Shown: positions 34,902 to 49,170, counted from the first letter of the stretch. The stretch: DNA of 64,000 nucleotides from Edolisoma coerulescens (GCA_013397115.1 VWZW01006868.1:658503-722502); one strand, 5' to 3'. Numbers and translations are program-made. Notes: generated by a model not told the origin, from the letters alone.

Positions 34902-37900
34902 GGACACTCATCCAGACAAGTATTTGAAAACATTAAGAAGATAAACAAAAACACCATGGTGCCAGTAAAGAGTTTTCAATCTACTTCCAATTTAACAGAA
35001 AGCAAGTTAACATTGAATTAAATATATATGCCTATTATTACTTTGAATAAGGATTTTATTGTTATTGCATTGAATATTTTAATAAACTTCATGCAGTAAA
35101 CACTGAAAAGAACATTACAGAAAACTCATTCATTTTAATTAGTCCTGTTATAAATTATACAAGTGACACTACTCAGCTGCCTAGCAGTAAGTAAAATGCC
35201 ATTTCTGAATTCACATGTAAATAACTGTGAGTGACAATTAAGAATATGTTGATAAAGGAGTATATAATTTCTGCTTAGTACCATTATACCTAGAAAACAA
35301 TTGAGGACTGAGTTATATCTGTTAAAATAGAAAGCTCCTTAGATGAGAAACCCCGAAATATTTTTTCACATGCTCATATCAATCCAGTTTATTATATGTT
35401 TAATGAATGCACAAGACAAACCAGTATGGAAAACAAAGCAATAAGAAACAAAGAAAAATATCTTCATTTTTCTGACAATTACATGCAATGAATTCTAACT
35501 TATGGTAATACACATTTTAATTATTCTGTGTTTGATGCAAGATGAGGATGAGAGGCATCAGCTTCCTATTTAAGTTTTGCTTTTCTGTTGACATATTTTA
35601 TTTGGTAATTGTAGGAGTTTGTGAGTAGATATGGACCAAACTTCTGCAAATATGAAATAATTTCTTAATTCTTAATTTTTGCAATAAAAAGCTGCTTAGA
35701 TTTAATATGTGCTAAGAAAATAAAAAATATTTAAAAACATTTTAAATTAGTATAATTTTGCATTTTCTTCAACTCTTATTTTAATAAATGTAAATAGAAT
35801 TTATTAAAATAGTATAATTGTCATAAAGCTATCTTGTTTTATGGTTAATTTGATACAAAAGTAGTAGTTTGTAATTGTCAGCAAATTGAAGGATGTTGTA
35901 CATACTTATTTACATATTAAGAACTCCAAACTTTTACTGCTGCTTACGTATCACACAAGTGATATTTATTAAAAAGACATCACATATGTTGGTGACATAT
36001 TGAGAAAGTTATAAAATATTAAATAATTATTTTCTTCATGTATTGGCCGGGAAACAAATACCAGCAATGGTGTCAACCAGTTTTGGTTTGGTTGGGGTTT
36101 TTTTTAAATTGTAATTTAAGTTTCCTAATTTCCATTGGTCACGTAATTGACATTTTAATTGTTTCTAGATAATGGGATGAATTAACCCTATGTGCTCAGG
36201 AGTGTAAAAAAAATAGATATAAAATGGTGTCATGTTCTGTCTACAGTGGCCTTCTCTGGTTATTTCTGTAGCGTGTCCATGGAAGTCGTATGTTTTCTAC
36301 TAATTTTCCACTCCTTTCCTTCCCCTAAGAAGTCAAAATAGGATGAAGCCATTGTTCTTTCCCAAGTGCTCTAAGACCTTCTGCATTAGGGAGGTCCTCA
36401 TTGCTTCTCACCACATCAGCAATACCATCATGACTCACAGGTTATTTATAATCCAGCACTTCTGCCCCTAAATTGTGCCAATTTTCACTGTCACATCCAG
36501 TCACAAAAATACACTGAGATATTTCTCTCAATGTGCAGCAAGGATAGATTCAGCTGGGTTGTACATGGAGCACTGTGTGCCAATACTGCCCTTCACTCAT
36601 CTCTGAGCCTATAATATGCTGAACCAGCTTTGTTAGTGTGCACCTACTCTCAGTTATGGGTCATAATGCTATGCCCAGTCCCCACATTAAACCTCATCTA
36701 TAACTGTTCCTGATTACCCAGGGTGCTCTGTCTGAAAAATTTTTAGAAACAGAGTAATTCAGTCATTTTCAAATTGCTCTATGCTGATTTACTTTTCCTT
36801 AAAACCTCACATCAAATCACCATTGCTGATAAAAGTGGAGAGGAAGAAAATCTGTGCATAGCAGTTCCAAACGGAAGCACTTCAAGTAGAAAGATATGAA
36901 TGCTGCTGGGAGCGCTTGCAGCAGCAACTGATCTGGTTATAGATTGATCTCTTTTGTTCAAGCCAAGCCTGCTGTCAGCAATAGCTTGTCTCTCTTTCAG
37001 CTGATGTTAAAAGCGTCACCCAGAAAATTAGCAAAATGAAAAGGGATGCTTCTCCTTTCTGAATCCCACACCATGCATGCTATACAGAACTTTGTATGGT
37101 GTGGCAAAAGAATGCAAAGCAATGAACTTGCAGGTAAAATTTAAGAATCCACAATGACTTCCAGCTGGGGAATAGTGTTAGAATTTACAGTGTCTGTGGA
37201 GATAAAACGTGGTTACCTATGGCCCCTGGAAATTGGGGAGGGAGTAGTTCAGGAAGGGCTACAGTTACTGCTGGTGAAATGAATGATTACCAAGTAAAAA
37301 GAAATGCAGGAAGGACAGGCTAATATTCGCTTTTGAAAACAGAGGGGCAATGACAATGTTCCTGTGCATCATTAAGCTCCCAATCCAAATATTGATGGCA
37401 GTGGCAGAAGAATTTTATTATCTTGCTTTTTGACACATAAAAGCCAAGTTTGATGGAAGAATTTGTCTGAAAAATATTTCTCTTAGCTGTTCCATCAGAA
37501 TCCTTCATTTTTGTAGAATTCAAAGCTTTTGGGAGTGGGCATGAATAACAAGTAAATAAGGAATTTAGTTGGTAATGCTCATGTGCCTTTTTCTCTCTTT
37601 GGTAACAAATGGTACAAACAGAAACACCAAGACATATATTGCTGCAGTATGCTATCAAACTTCATTGTGGATTCAAATGAAAGGGAAAGTCACAATGTAT
37701 TCTACTTGTAAACTTTCTGTAAAAAACAGATGAGATGCCATCCTAAGAACTATAATTTCCATGTTCTTTCTTTTCTACAGAGATGGAAAGGGATCATTAG
37801 GAATATATATAGCCCAGCAAGCAAAGGACTGTTTGATACCTCTGCAAATAGTGCATGATAAATCAGTGAACAAAACCCATGAAGATTCCACTGTTCAAAA

Positions 37901-38477
37901 TACTGTTTTTAAAGCCCTATGACAGATGTAAATGGGTGGTCCAGCTTAAAAAAAATCCCCCCAAAATAAAAAAGGTTCTTTCCAGCAGCAGCAGAAGTTC
38001 TTCTTCTCATTATTTCAAATCTCAGGTTTAAGGCTTGAGGAAGCAGCAGTAGGGTTATTATCCTCTGTAAGATTCAGTCTCTTGTGACAATTTTTTGACA
38101 CACTCTAACAGGATAACAAGGCATGCAAGGCTGACACAGGAGGATGATAATTCACATGAGATTGCCTTTTGAGTAATTATGTGATCCCAATTAAATTAGT
38201 TTAGGGTGTCTTAAAAGGCAGGTTAAAATTCAGTATTCATTGTCCATCTTTCTCTATGAGTTGAAGTCCTGCTCAGTACATTGCATAATTGCCATGAAAG
38301 TAATGATTAGAGCCTCATTGCCAGGATTCATTACTGAGCTTCCTTTGCAGTGCTCACAGCTAAGGATGCTCCCCAGTTTCTCTTGCATTCGGATGCATGA
38401 GGTTCTGGTGATAAATGTCATTTAGGATATGGGTAAAGGTACTGTCACCCCAGAGATAACTTCAATCCTAATTAAGC

Positions 38478-38485
38478 ATTTGCAT
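38478..38485. promoter_or_regulatory. Octamer motif in candidate regulatory block (inference)
   Basis: An exact ATTTGCAT octamer lies 4 bases after the homeodomain-type core CTAATTAAG. A TAATTA core and further TAAT motifs occur in the preceding 300 bases. This is a motif observation only. Confidence 0.22.
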
Positions 38486-39988
38486 TATTTCTAGAAAAGA
38501 AAAGGTTACTTATGCTTGTTCTTTTAATGACATATGGATCTGGACTCTCTGCAGTCAAATACATCTTCTGATCATAATCAGAATGTGGATGCACTTTGGG
38601 AAGAGCTATCCTTTAGTTAAAAATGAACTTTTACCAATTTTGTCTCAGAAGAGTTTTTGCACTAGTATTCCAGAAGTACTTTTTCAAAGAAGAATATTTC
38701 ATCATGAAGGCATTTTTGATTCTTTTTCTGCATGAAGTACATGGATTATTTGTCCTTAAGGACGGCAACTGACAGCAAAGAGACTCTTTCATTTACTTTA
38801 AAGAAGAGGATTAACAGATCTCAGCTGTTCTCTCTTTTTATTGAGACAGCAAATGACTTGTGCTTGAATATATGCATAACTGCAATGTAATTATTTTGAT
38901 CAGTGAAAAATAACTAATTCAGGCAGGTTAGCAACAAATGTAGGCCAGAATTGGTCAGTTAATTTGTTTTTATAATTAACTGTACCCTCCTATGGTTCTC
39001 TCTTCTTGTTTTTACAGCCCCAAAATACCCTTGTATTTAGCATCAGTTATATAGATTGTCATTCAAGTGGAAGCAATTGGGCCATCTACCAGCAGTGCAT
39101 TTTCAGCTCAGATATCAGAGATGAGATGGCACCCAGCTATTCAGTAGCAGATTAGATGCAACTCCCTCTAGGCATGCAGTGTCAAATTGGTCAAGACCCA
39201 CAATTATCACTTGACTTAAATGATATCTTCCTCTGGCTTGAATTAGAAATATCAAGGCTTCATCAGCCTGCCTGCATACATGAGGGTGAACAATGTTTAC
39301 CTCTTAGAAAACCCTCAAACCATACCCAAGAAAATAAGAGGAAAATGTGAAAAGATCAATGACAAAAAAAGGCATGAGTATTCAGTAAAGTTTGAGTACT
39401 TATTTAAATTTGCATTAAATAAAAAATTCATGAGAGTTGATAATTATTCTTTCTCAAATACCAGTTGCTGCAAAATTATTTGGTCACTGAGAGAAGCCAC
39501 TGACAAACTGTATGTGCCTTTATGGCCTGAGATGGTCAATGCCTTCTTCTGGAAAGGAGGGTGCTAACCTATTATTTGAAGAACACAGTAACACTGACTA
39601 TTTAAAAATGCTAACTTCTCATAAGATAGATTTCAGCAATTTCTTTTGAGCATATATGCATATAAATAATAGCATTACAAACACGATATGGCAATGTGCG
39701 ATACTGTTCAAGCAACTGCTATCTACAGTGGCTCACATTTCTTAAAAAGCTTTCAAAATTCCAAATATCCCATTAGACCAAACAAAATAATCACAAGAGT
39801 CTATGACCAAAAGCTTTTCAGAGTGTATGTATTTGGGCTGCACAAGTGTAAACTTACTCAGACTCAGAGATGGTGAGGGGAAAGGGCTCCAGAGGCTCAG
39901 TGACTTGCTATAATCCTTGATAATGAATTGCTACCATTAATTTTATTAATCACTTGTGAGTTGAAATCCAGAGGTGAAGCCAAGAGCA

Positions 39989-40014
39989 TCTTAACATCTT
40001 CAAAGATGTTAAGA
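39989..40014. repeat. Perfect 12-bp inverted repeat (hairpin)
   Basis: TCTTAACATCTT at 39989-40000 and its exact reverse complement at 40003-40014 are separated by CA. A longer RNA or DNA hairpin is not supported because flanking bases do not pair. Confidence 0.85.
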
Positions 40015-42430
40015 GTTGGAAAGTCAAGTTTGGTCATCTTGTTTCCTTAAATAAATTTTCAATTCTATTAAAAATAAATAAAATCCATCTTTTTAGGAGC
40101 ACATCCAGTGTGTGCAGCTGGAATTTTGTGAAGGAAAGAGCATGGTGTAACATTTGATTTGATATAAGATTGGCCTTTCCCCAAGAGAAAATTATAGATT
40201 TTTCTACCAATCACAAAGTAACACAGAGTTTGCCAGACTTAAAGTGCTTAGCAATATTCTTGGCAAAGGCTGATATATAATCATCTGTCAATTACACTAC
40301 TGCTGTGTGTTGGAAAAAGAATTAATTTTGACTACATTAAAATTTGATCTCCTTAATCCAGGCCTTGATATCTTTGTTCTAGAGGAATACATTTTTCTTT
40401 GCAGCATAAGATAGAGATTTCAAGCTTTTCAGATTATTCTCACCATGCATTACCTGGAGTAAAAATAAAAAGTGAGGGGAATACTTTGCAATCCAAGTTG
40501 AAACAAAGACAACTACTAGAAGCATAATTTGAATTTTCTTTCAACAGAAAAATGAATCAGTTTTAGCCCTAGCCTGGCTCAAAGATGGAAATCCGAGATC
40601 ATCCAAAGTGTAAGGGAAAAAATATGTATTACTTCACAGGCAACAGAAGGTTGTCTATTGCAACAATAAAACACATTTGTGATAGAAACAGAGCTTTCAT
40701 CCTTCTAGAATTAAAAAATGTTTCCATCATATAATTTATGTCTTTTAGCAGCTGTGGAAAGCTTTGTGTTTTTCTAATTTTCTGTCCACATATGTGAGCG
40801 TCCCTCTGTACACATCTCTAATAAACTAAACTTGTGTCTACTTTAAGCTTGAGCTTCTTGCAGTTGAACAGTGTGTGATTCAGTCATGATGGCTCCTTTT
40901 TAAACTTCTGATCCAACATTCTGCATTGAAAAATATTAATGTGTCCTCAATATAATGTCATTAAGGAATTCAGAACTCTCCTGAGCCTCCCTTTTAAAAA
41001 AAATTTAGATTTTCCTCTTATAGTCTAACATACCAGTCCTTGGAGTTTTAAATTTGCTTTCTTTAGGCTTCTTGTTTCTGTTGCGATGTTCTTTCTCCTT
41101 TTTTCCTTGAGAATCATGGGACCTCATGAGTCAGAATCAACTAATTCATTTCAGTGATCAGGGTCAAACTGAAAAGGCCTTTTTGTCCCTCCCTTTTGCA
41201 ATAAAAAAAACCAACTTCAAGCAGTGTCAGACACTTTGTGCTTTGCTACATTCTTCATCTGGCAGCTGCCTGAGTACATCAAGTTCCCTCTTACTACAAA
41301 TCATGTATTTCTTTAATCACTAGAAAATATCATCTACATCTGTAAGATTTCTCCCTGTATTTGATTCTCCGTTTTACCATAAACACACATCTTTTTTCTA
41401 TTGTACTAGGAAAATGGAAATTCAGTGTTACTTCTGGTAGGATTTTTTGACACAGGCATGCAAAGAAAAACCCAGTATCTTATAGAACATAAAAAGATTT
41501 TAAGTAAACTTTAAATGTAAATCTCAAGTCTTTGTTTTAGAAATAGAAAGAAAAAGAAGTTGGGGAGAAAATTTCTTGCTAACTCAGTACACTGAAATTG
41601 TTTGTTTATCAGTCTGTTTCATTGTAGTCTCACAAACTATAAGTAGTCTTACATAAATACTACTTTAAATCACAGAATTTTATTTGCTTGAAGACTATTC
41701 TATACAGTGCAGATATCAACAGACTGTTATATAAAGTCAGACCTCTCATTTTGAATCTGTTGCATTTTCATTTTAAATGGCCTCTTCTCCTTCTGGAATT
41801 GAAAAGGGCAATAGATTTTAGTCTATATGATTCATGATCCCATATATCACATGATGTAAAGTTTTGCTTTTCTTCCCACAGCAAATAGGATTAGTCTACA
41901 TAGTCTCTTAAAATAAAAGCTTCTGCTGTTCCTGCCTCCAAACATAGTTTTGCAGTACTTTTCTGAATTTTTTGAACTCAACATATTTGTGATATTAGCT
42001 AAAATAGACTTGTGTGTCTAAATCCCATTGCAAATCACTGAGACCAGGTGTTATTAAATCTGCTGCCTCAGCTGTTCCTCTCCTTGCAAGGTGAATAGAA
42101 TCTAGCATCTTTTGCCATAGACTATAAACTTAATTGCACCAACAGCATGCTAATTTAAACTGTCTTCTTACTACTAGCCTACCCCTTTTGAAAGGAAAGA
42201 CAATTTAAGATATTTAGAAAAACTGGGAAGAAGGATCTCTCCCTTCCTTTTCCCCAAGATTTCTTTCTGTCCTTCTAGAAGACAGTGGCTCCTTGCATTC
42301 CCAGCTGCATCACAGGTCTGGCTGTGCTGTGCCATACAGGACTGTTTGCCACTGAGGATCTGCAGGAGACCCGTGTGTATCCAAACAGTCACAGGCAGGC
42401 GCTGTTCCCATGGTGTACAGCAATGTTTAT

Positions 42431-42482
42431 GGCTGTACTCGATCATCTCAAATCGCCTTTTCCAACCTAAATGATTCTATCT
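42431..42482 (+). mobile_element. CR1 LINE, very short 3' end
   Basis: GGCTGTACTCGATCATCTCA, CTTTTCCAACCTAAATGATT and CTAT match the last 50 bases of a CR1 subfamily, the same 3' end type as the next element at 42526-42928. It lies only about 45 bases upstream of that element on the same strand. Confidence 0.75.
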
Positions 42483-42525
42483 CTGCACAAAGGCTGCACC
42501 ACTGAGACTGGTGCCTGCTTAAGGT

Positions 42526-42928
42526 GCCAGCTGAGGGAGCTGGGGTTGTTTAGCCCCAGGAAAAGGAGGCTGAGGGGAGACCTTGCTGCTGTCTACAAGT
42601 ACCTGAAAGGAACTGCAGACAGTTGGGGGCATTGGCCTCTTCACCAAGGGACCAGACAATAGAATGAAGGGAAATGGCCGCCAGGTGCACCAGGGGATGT
42701 TTAGATTGGATATAGGGAAAAATTTCTTCACTGAAATGGTAGTCAGGCATCACAAAAGGTTGCCCAGGGAGGTGGTGGAGTCAGCCTGCCAGGAAGTGAT
42801 CAAAAAAGCACGTAGATGTGGCACCTGGGAACATGGTTTAGTAGTGAACTTGGCAATGCTGTGTTAATGGTTGGACCTCACAATCTTAGATGTCTTTTCC
42901 AATCGAAATTATTCTATGATTCAATGAT
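42526..42928 (+). mobile_element. CR1 LINE, ORF2 C-terminus and 3' end
   Basis: This 400-base CR1 copy retains the end of ORF2 and the 3' untranslated tail. The plus-strand frame ending at 42662 contains LFSPRKRRLRGDLAAVYKYL, and the frame 42664-42867 contains FRLDIGKNFFTEMVVRH and RLPREVVESA. Both are typical of the CR1 ORF2 C-terminus downstream of the reverse transcriptase domain. A frameshift near 42660 separates them. The 3' part carries GGGAACATGGTTTAGTAGTG and the tail ATTATTCTATGATTCAATGA. It is inactive because the catalytic parts are absent. Confidence 0.9.
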
Positions 42929-45900
42929 CTTTATTGCATTTTTTTCTTCTTCTCGGTGGGTCGTTAAGCTTTTGGTGAACCTCGCCTAATTTCAGGAAGT
43001 TATCTGATTCTTACTCTTCACAATTTACTGTAATTTATACTAGTTGTGTGTAGCTGCATTAGCTTTTTTCCCTGAAAAAGTTAAACTTGAGGATTCAAGT
43101 CCCTGATGTGCAACTTAATGAAGTTTAGAACAATATATACTGGGGAACTAATATATATTTGCTCTCCTCTATGCTTTTGTTACAGCCTGTCTTAAAATGA
43201 GAGGAAAGAACTATAGATCACTTTGTTTTGGTGTGGGTCACTGCTGGCATCCTTTTATTTACCTTCTTGAAGCTTTCTTCAAATGTGCTTGTTAGCTACG
43301 CCCAAGAATAAATTAGCTGTATAATAAAGGACAAGAAATACAAAACATTTGACTACAATAACAGGAAAAGAAAAAAGAGATTGAGCAACCCACCCCTTCA
43401 CACACCTGAGCAGAAACACACACAAACTGTACTGAAAAACTTGGTTTCCCCTTACAAGTGAACTCCCCATGAACTCTGCAGGATGGCTTCCTGGATAAAT
43501 GTCTGCATATATTTTCTCTATGAATTTTGTTGGAATATAATAAAAAAACTCCATTATGTGAATTTCAGTAACTCACAAAAGCTGTTTATTCTTAAATATT
43601 CTGTCATCATTAATTTTGTGCTTCAATTAATTTTCTGCCATATTTTATCATGTTATATGAGAAAGCTGTTTGTATGAAGTCATCTTTTTAAAATTCATTT
43701 CATTTTCCTTTCTGAAACAGACCATCTGCATGAGCATGCTCAGAAAATGAAAGGAAAACATCACATCTTTAATTTTATAAATCAGAATTATTCATATGAT
43801 TAAGCTTTGTAGAGTTGAAATAACAAGCTCACTTGACATGCTCCTAACTTGCATAACCATTATCTCAGGAAAGTAACTTAGATACAGACAGTCTGACTGC
43901 ACGTGGAATTAAGCATAGAAAGCCTTGCCAGAGGTGGGTAGAGGGGGTAGGAGATGGCCTTCCATTCTTTCTCATTGCACAGGGTTTTGTTTTTCCAAGG
44001 TGGGTGGTTGCCAGGAAACAGTAAATACAACTGCAGAAATGGATTTATTTGACCTGAATGCCTTAAGCAAGGCACGGGAACAGAACACCATGCAATGACT
44101 AAGATGAGGATCAGTTTGAGAAATCCACATTTGTTCAGGTGATTGCTGAGAAAGTTACACACAATATTTTATTTTTGCATCCTTTCCTGCAAGGAAGGAA
44201 GACGAGTACAGCGCTGGCAGCACTGTGAGCTTTAAAGGGATCTTTTCTGGGGTGATTCCTGCCATCCAAGAAACACCTCTATTGTTCTCACATGCTGGCA
44301 GGGACCCTGGGGGAGAGAACCTGCTTGCCTGTGCCAGTCAGGTATCAGGGTGCTCCCCACAGCCCCAGCTCCACTCCCACCTCTCTGACTCCTTTCCTTC
44401 CCATCCTGTTCTTACCTTCTCCCTTCTCCTCCTTCCCCCGCTTACAGCCATGGAATTAATGTCAATTTTCTTCTAGCTCTGCTTACACAACATTCTGTGA
44501 AATATTCATTTCCCATGCACGTATTTCATCCAGACTGAAATCTGCTGGATGCAAAGCACATATCCTTCTTGGTATTTGTTTTTCTTTCTTTTTGCTTTGT
44601 TTTTGTCTGGTACAATCAGGCACTATTCTTGTTTGTTTCTCTGCATCATCACTGCAATAAATATAAATAATAACAGTATGTGCAAATTATCCATGATTAA
44701 CTGTTTCTGGAGTAAGATTATCAGTTCTCTGGGATACACCCCTCCCATAAGAAGTCTGTAATCTTATAGACATATTAAATCACTGAAATGATTCAGAAAT
44801 GGTAAAGCAGGAAGATTTCAACAAGGGAAGCTGAAATCTTCAGCTCCCTAATAACTACTCTGACATTTTTATGTAAAGATATTTTTCAAAATACAGTTTA
44901 ATTGATAAATTTTCTTATAAAACTTGAGGCTATCCTACCCCAGTAATTATATGTACAATTAATTTGGAAGTGTGCTGGAGAAAAGAATTAGTGCAATTAC
45001 TTTTCACTGTAAAAATGGGTATCTGTGGACATATAATTTAAGACACCATTCAAAAATACCGCAATTTCTTTTTTATCTATTCATTTTTGAAAATGATAAT
45101 TGGTGAGAAATTCTTGTGTCATGGCTCATATTTGTGATTTATATTTGTTGTAAAGTTACAGACACATAATATTACAGGAGAGATATTCTGAGCTGGGTAA
45201 AAAGATATGTCTACCTAAGCAGCTAAAGCTATAAAAACTCTCTTGCTTCCAGGGTTTTAATATTTTATTCGAAGATTCTCAAAAGTTTGGACAGGAACTT
45301 TGATCTAAGTAGGGGTAATATAATTTATCTATTCAAAAAATACCTGTAATTTATACAGATCAGAGGGGTGTAGGATATTCTTGACCTTGAACTATTTAAT
45401 ATCAGAAATATCCAGTTTAACAATAAGTAAAAGAGAAAATTTTTCACCAGTTTAAAAGGAAAGCTGTGTTAAACCTATAAGAAATCAAGTTTTTCAGACA
45501 AATTGGGAATTCAAAAGTGTAAATATATGTACTGTGTAAACATCTACATCAGTTCTAACACTAATGCATGCCCTGTTTTACTGCACACATTTTGCAGAGT
45601 AAGAAAGATGAAAGCATAAAATCTTGTCAGTACACTTGTACAACCCAGGCTCCTGAGAAAAGCAGGGAAAAAGCCTAACTTCTCATGGAGTCTGGATGAG
45701 GACTGGCTGGATGTCTTTGGTGGCTTATGGAGCTGAAAAAGACACGATTTCCTGGGCGCGGTACCTGCCCTGCTGCCACAGGAGTTCGTGCTATGGAAAT
45801 TTGGCAGATGCTTGCCCTGAGTAAAGTGGACATCCACCAAAATGAAGAGATGTCAGAGAGGTACAACTTACCCAAGTGACGTGCCCTGTGTCAGGGCACA

Positions 45901-48900
45901 TACTGTCAGGGGCAGAGTGACCAGAAATCAAAATTTCCTCAATTGCAACCCTGTATTATTTCTCTCAAATCCCATTGCCTTAAGTGTTTACAATCTTTAC
46001 AGTAAGATTTGCCGTAGGGAAATACTATCAAGGTAGGTCACACTTCAAGCCTACCAGTTCTGACAGTATCCTTTCAGTGCATTTCTTTTTCAAAGGATCA
46101 GTGTGAGCAACTGCCACTTCTTATTGTGTAAGAACACTTGCTGATCTTCCTACTGCCAACTTCTTCACTGCATTGCTTGCTGAAAATGTGGTGACAAGCT
46201 GGAGCTGTCAGGAAATCATGTCCTCTACAAATATCTGACTTTAGCAAACTACTAGCTCATAGCAAATCCATACTATATTTGTATCATATAAATATATTTT
46301 TTTCAATGCATACTTAATAAACTATTATTTATACAATACAAACGGCCATGGAAGATTTTCTATTTTCATGATGTATATACACAGTTGCAGAAAATATATC
46401 TTTACAGAATTTTGCTATTGTTATTTTTTTTGGGTTTGCTGCTTTTGTTTTCTCGTTGTTATAAAATATTACTTTGAATTAAATAAAACTATGTAGAAAA
46501 TTGCTTATTTTGTCTATGACATGGTGCATATACACAAATCCCTGAAATGACAAAGACAAAAACCCAAAAATAATGCTTGAGCTGTTTCAGTTCCTTTGAT
46601 GCTCTGAGTTTATCAGTGTGCTCATCATGCTTTTCAGAATACCACCCACATTTTAATTCTGTTTTTATTACATTTTTAATCTTTAAACATGAATCTTTAA
46701 ACTTTCTAAAACAGGTCAGATATTATTGCTGCTTTCTTAATAGGAAAAATGAGGCAAAGGAAGATGAAGTAACCTACTGATGGTCATACAATGTCAATCA
46801 CAATATTTGTCTTGGCAGAGGTTCACTTTCAGTTTCCTACCTATGGCAAAGTGTTGCCCTTCTCCCTAGCACTGACTTCAAGGAACTCAGCATTTTTCTG
46901 GACTGTCCAGTGGAATAATCTCTTAAAAAATATATAGGACAAGAATCACACAGAAAATTGTGTTCTAAGCAAATTCCATGGGCATTTTACTGATGACTCG
47001 GATGTGTTGGTGGATTAATTTTTTTTACCTGATTATAATGTCCTAATTACTTCGAAAAACAATATTTCATATCTATTTAGAACAGAAAAGGTGTTTATTT
47101 CCAGGGAAGATAATTCATCCACATTTGTATGTGTTTCCTTGCTGAGACAGGAGGCTCTATGAAGACCGCAGGCATCAGGCATCTAGAGCAGCATTCATTC
47201 CCTGCTTCCTGATATTGCTCTTTTCCTAGTGTGATATGAGAACAAGGCTGCGCATTCCTTCCCTCATTTTCCTATCCCTGAAATATGGGAAACACAATGT
47301 CACAGCTGTGCAAAATAATTCATCAGTCTGCCTGTGATGGAAAAGCCTGTATAGATTTGACTTCAATAATCTGGAAATGTGGGTGTGGGGAAATGAAGCA
47401 GATGTGGGATGGTGGAAATGCATTGGAGGGAATATGACAGGAAAGAAGCAGAAGGAACAGGGATTCCTGTTTACTTTGGGACTTTATTCTACCTGCTAAT
47501 CCCAAACCTACAGACACTCATAGCATTCTTGGTCTGTTCATAACCAAGAGATCTATTATCTGCTGTCCTGCCAGATCCATTTAGATCCCAGACAGTCTGT
47601 TCCTATACTTATTCCTATTTGTAATTAAAATCGCAGCTGTATGTATACAAGCAGCCAGATTCCATAGAACACTCGATGATGGTACCTTTATTCACTAGTG
47701 GCATTTTCTAAGACTTAATTTTTAAAATAAAAATAGTATTTGCAATTATTAAAAAATATGTATGACTTCAAAATACACTTTGAGAAAAAGATACCTCTAC
47801 TTGAGAAGAAACTAAACACAACCACATACAAACTTAATAAAGGAATCTTTTTTTTTTTTTTTCCCCCGGCTTGCTCTCACAAATTTCTGAATTTCTTTGT
47901 AATTTGGAAAACATATCTCAAATCAGGAGTCTCTCCAGGTCAGGACTGACAAGAGTGTTGCAGTACAGTGTGCTTAATTATCCAGTATAAAGAAGAAGAG
48001 AAAGCTCAGTCTGTGTACATTTCATGTTCGCGCACCTTTTCTATGGTTAAACTATGACACTTGCTCTTACTTCAAAGATTTTTTTAATAGAAAAGCCAGT
48101 TAGTGTCACCCTCCACTGAAATGTGGCACAATCAAATGTTTCTGACAGCACATGCTGACCTCGCATGGCACTTTTACTTTTTCTAATACAGTATATAGCA
48201 AATGGCTGTAGCATGGTTCCAAAGCAGTTTAACCTAAAGTCTATTTTTAATTAACCAGGAGAAAAAAACCCAAGGAAACCAACAACCAAATAAAATCCAC
48301 TCTTAACAATTCTTTTCGATAAAATCTTTCTCAGTTTCTGTCTCAGTTATTTGGAACAGGAACTTAAGATAATTCAATTATTTTCAATACTTTGGGAAAA
48401 TGAAGAAGAATTTTTTTCAGAAAATTGCAGAATAAATTAAAACATCTCTAGACTAAATATAAACACGCCAATAAATATATTTGCTTGTATTTCAAAACAT
48501 CTGCAAAAGCAGCAGTAAATGTGTGTTTTTAGGTTTTCAGAAACATATGTAGTAAGGAAACTGGAACCCATTTACAACCAACTTTCCTCTTTATTATAGG
48601 CTTAAACTGCTTATGATGCTGTAATGTAGCGTGCAGTGAAAGCTGAGAAAGTATAAACCAGCAAGACTGGTAGAAAGAATATATTTCTCTTCTGAGCTCT
48701 GCTGAGAATTGATTCTGGATATTGCAGGCTGCCCTTACACAGTGCCACACCACCAGCTCCACGTGATGCAGATCCAGCTCATGGGCTCACTGGCATAAAT
48801 GTTTGTGCTTTCCTCATTGATACTGGTATTGGAGAAACTCAAATAAAAAACATTCTGATATAAAATTGTGAAGTCCTACTGGTTTCAATGAAATCAGTAT

Positions 48901-48974
48901 GGTGTGAAATAAGGAATAAACTGGCAGTTTGTTATTCTATTTGTTTGAAAGCAGTTGAATTTAAAGGATTGGCT
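42929..48974. other. Unique AT-rich DNA, no gene recognised
   Basis: About 6 kb with no identifiable gene. GC-richer patches at 44170-44460 and 45600-45930 were not identified; the minus open frame 45544-45840 in the latter has no recognised domain. A poly-T run lies at 47848-47862. Confidence 0.5.
47848..47862. repeat. Poly-T run
   Basis: Fifteen T followed by five C. It may be the A-tail of a minus-strand retroposed sequence, but no retroposon body is recognisable next to it. Confidence 0.8.
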
Positions 48975-49170
48975 TGTGCAGTGGGTTGATGCCAGCCAGC
49001 AGCTAATCATCACTCATGTAACTGCTCACTCACTGCTTCCCTCTGGTGGGATGGGGGAGAGAATGAGAAGGCAAATAGAAAAAAAAGCTGTGAGTCGAGA
49101 CAGACAGTTTTACAAGTGAACAGAAAAGCCTAAAAGCAGTGCAAACTGCAAAAGCAGAAAGCAGCCACAA
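48975..49170 (-). mobile_element. ERVL-like LTR fragment, minus strand
   Basis: On the plus strand it starts TGTGCAGTGGGTTGATGCC and continues GCCAGCAGCTAATCATCAC, TGCTCACTCACTGCTTCCC and GGGATGGGGGAGAGAATGAG. This is the reverse complement of the U5 end of the LTR family found at 1-579 and 49793-50360. After about 49170 the resemblance is lost, so only the 3' third of the LTR can be claimed. Sequence from 49170 to 49440 was not identified. Confidence 0.6.

Larger units (their letters stand above)
34902..42430. other. Unique AT-rich DNA, no gene recognised
   Basis: About 7.5 kb without a recognised gene. The part at about 34980-36200 is especially AT-rich. A perfect inverted repeat lies at 39989-40014 and a motif-dense block at about 38140-38500. 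The minus-strand open frame 37320-37658 (112 residues, cysteine-rich) has no recognised family. Confidence 0.5.

Noticed and set aside
37320..37658. Cysteine-rich 112-residue minus-strand frame
   Set aside because: Cysteines are not in a recognisable spacing and no supporting context exists.
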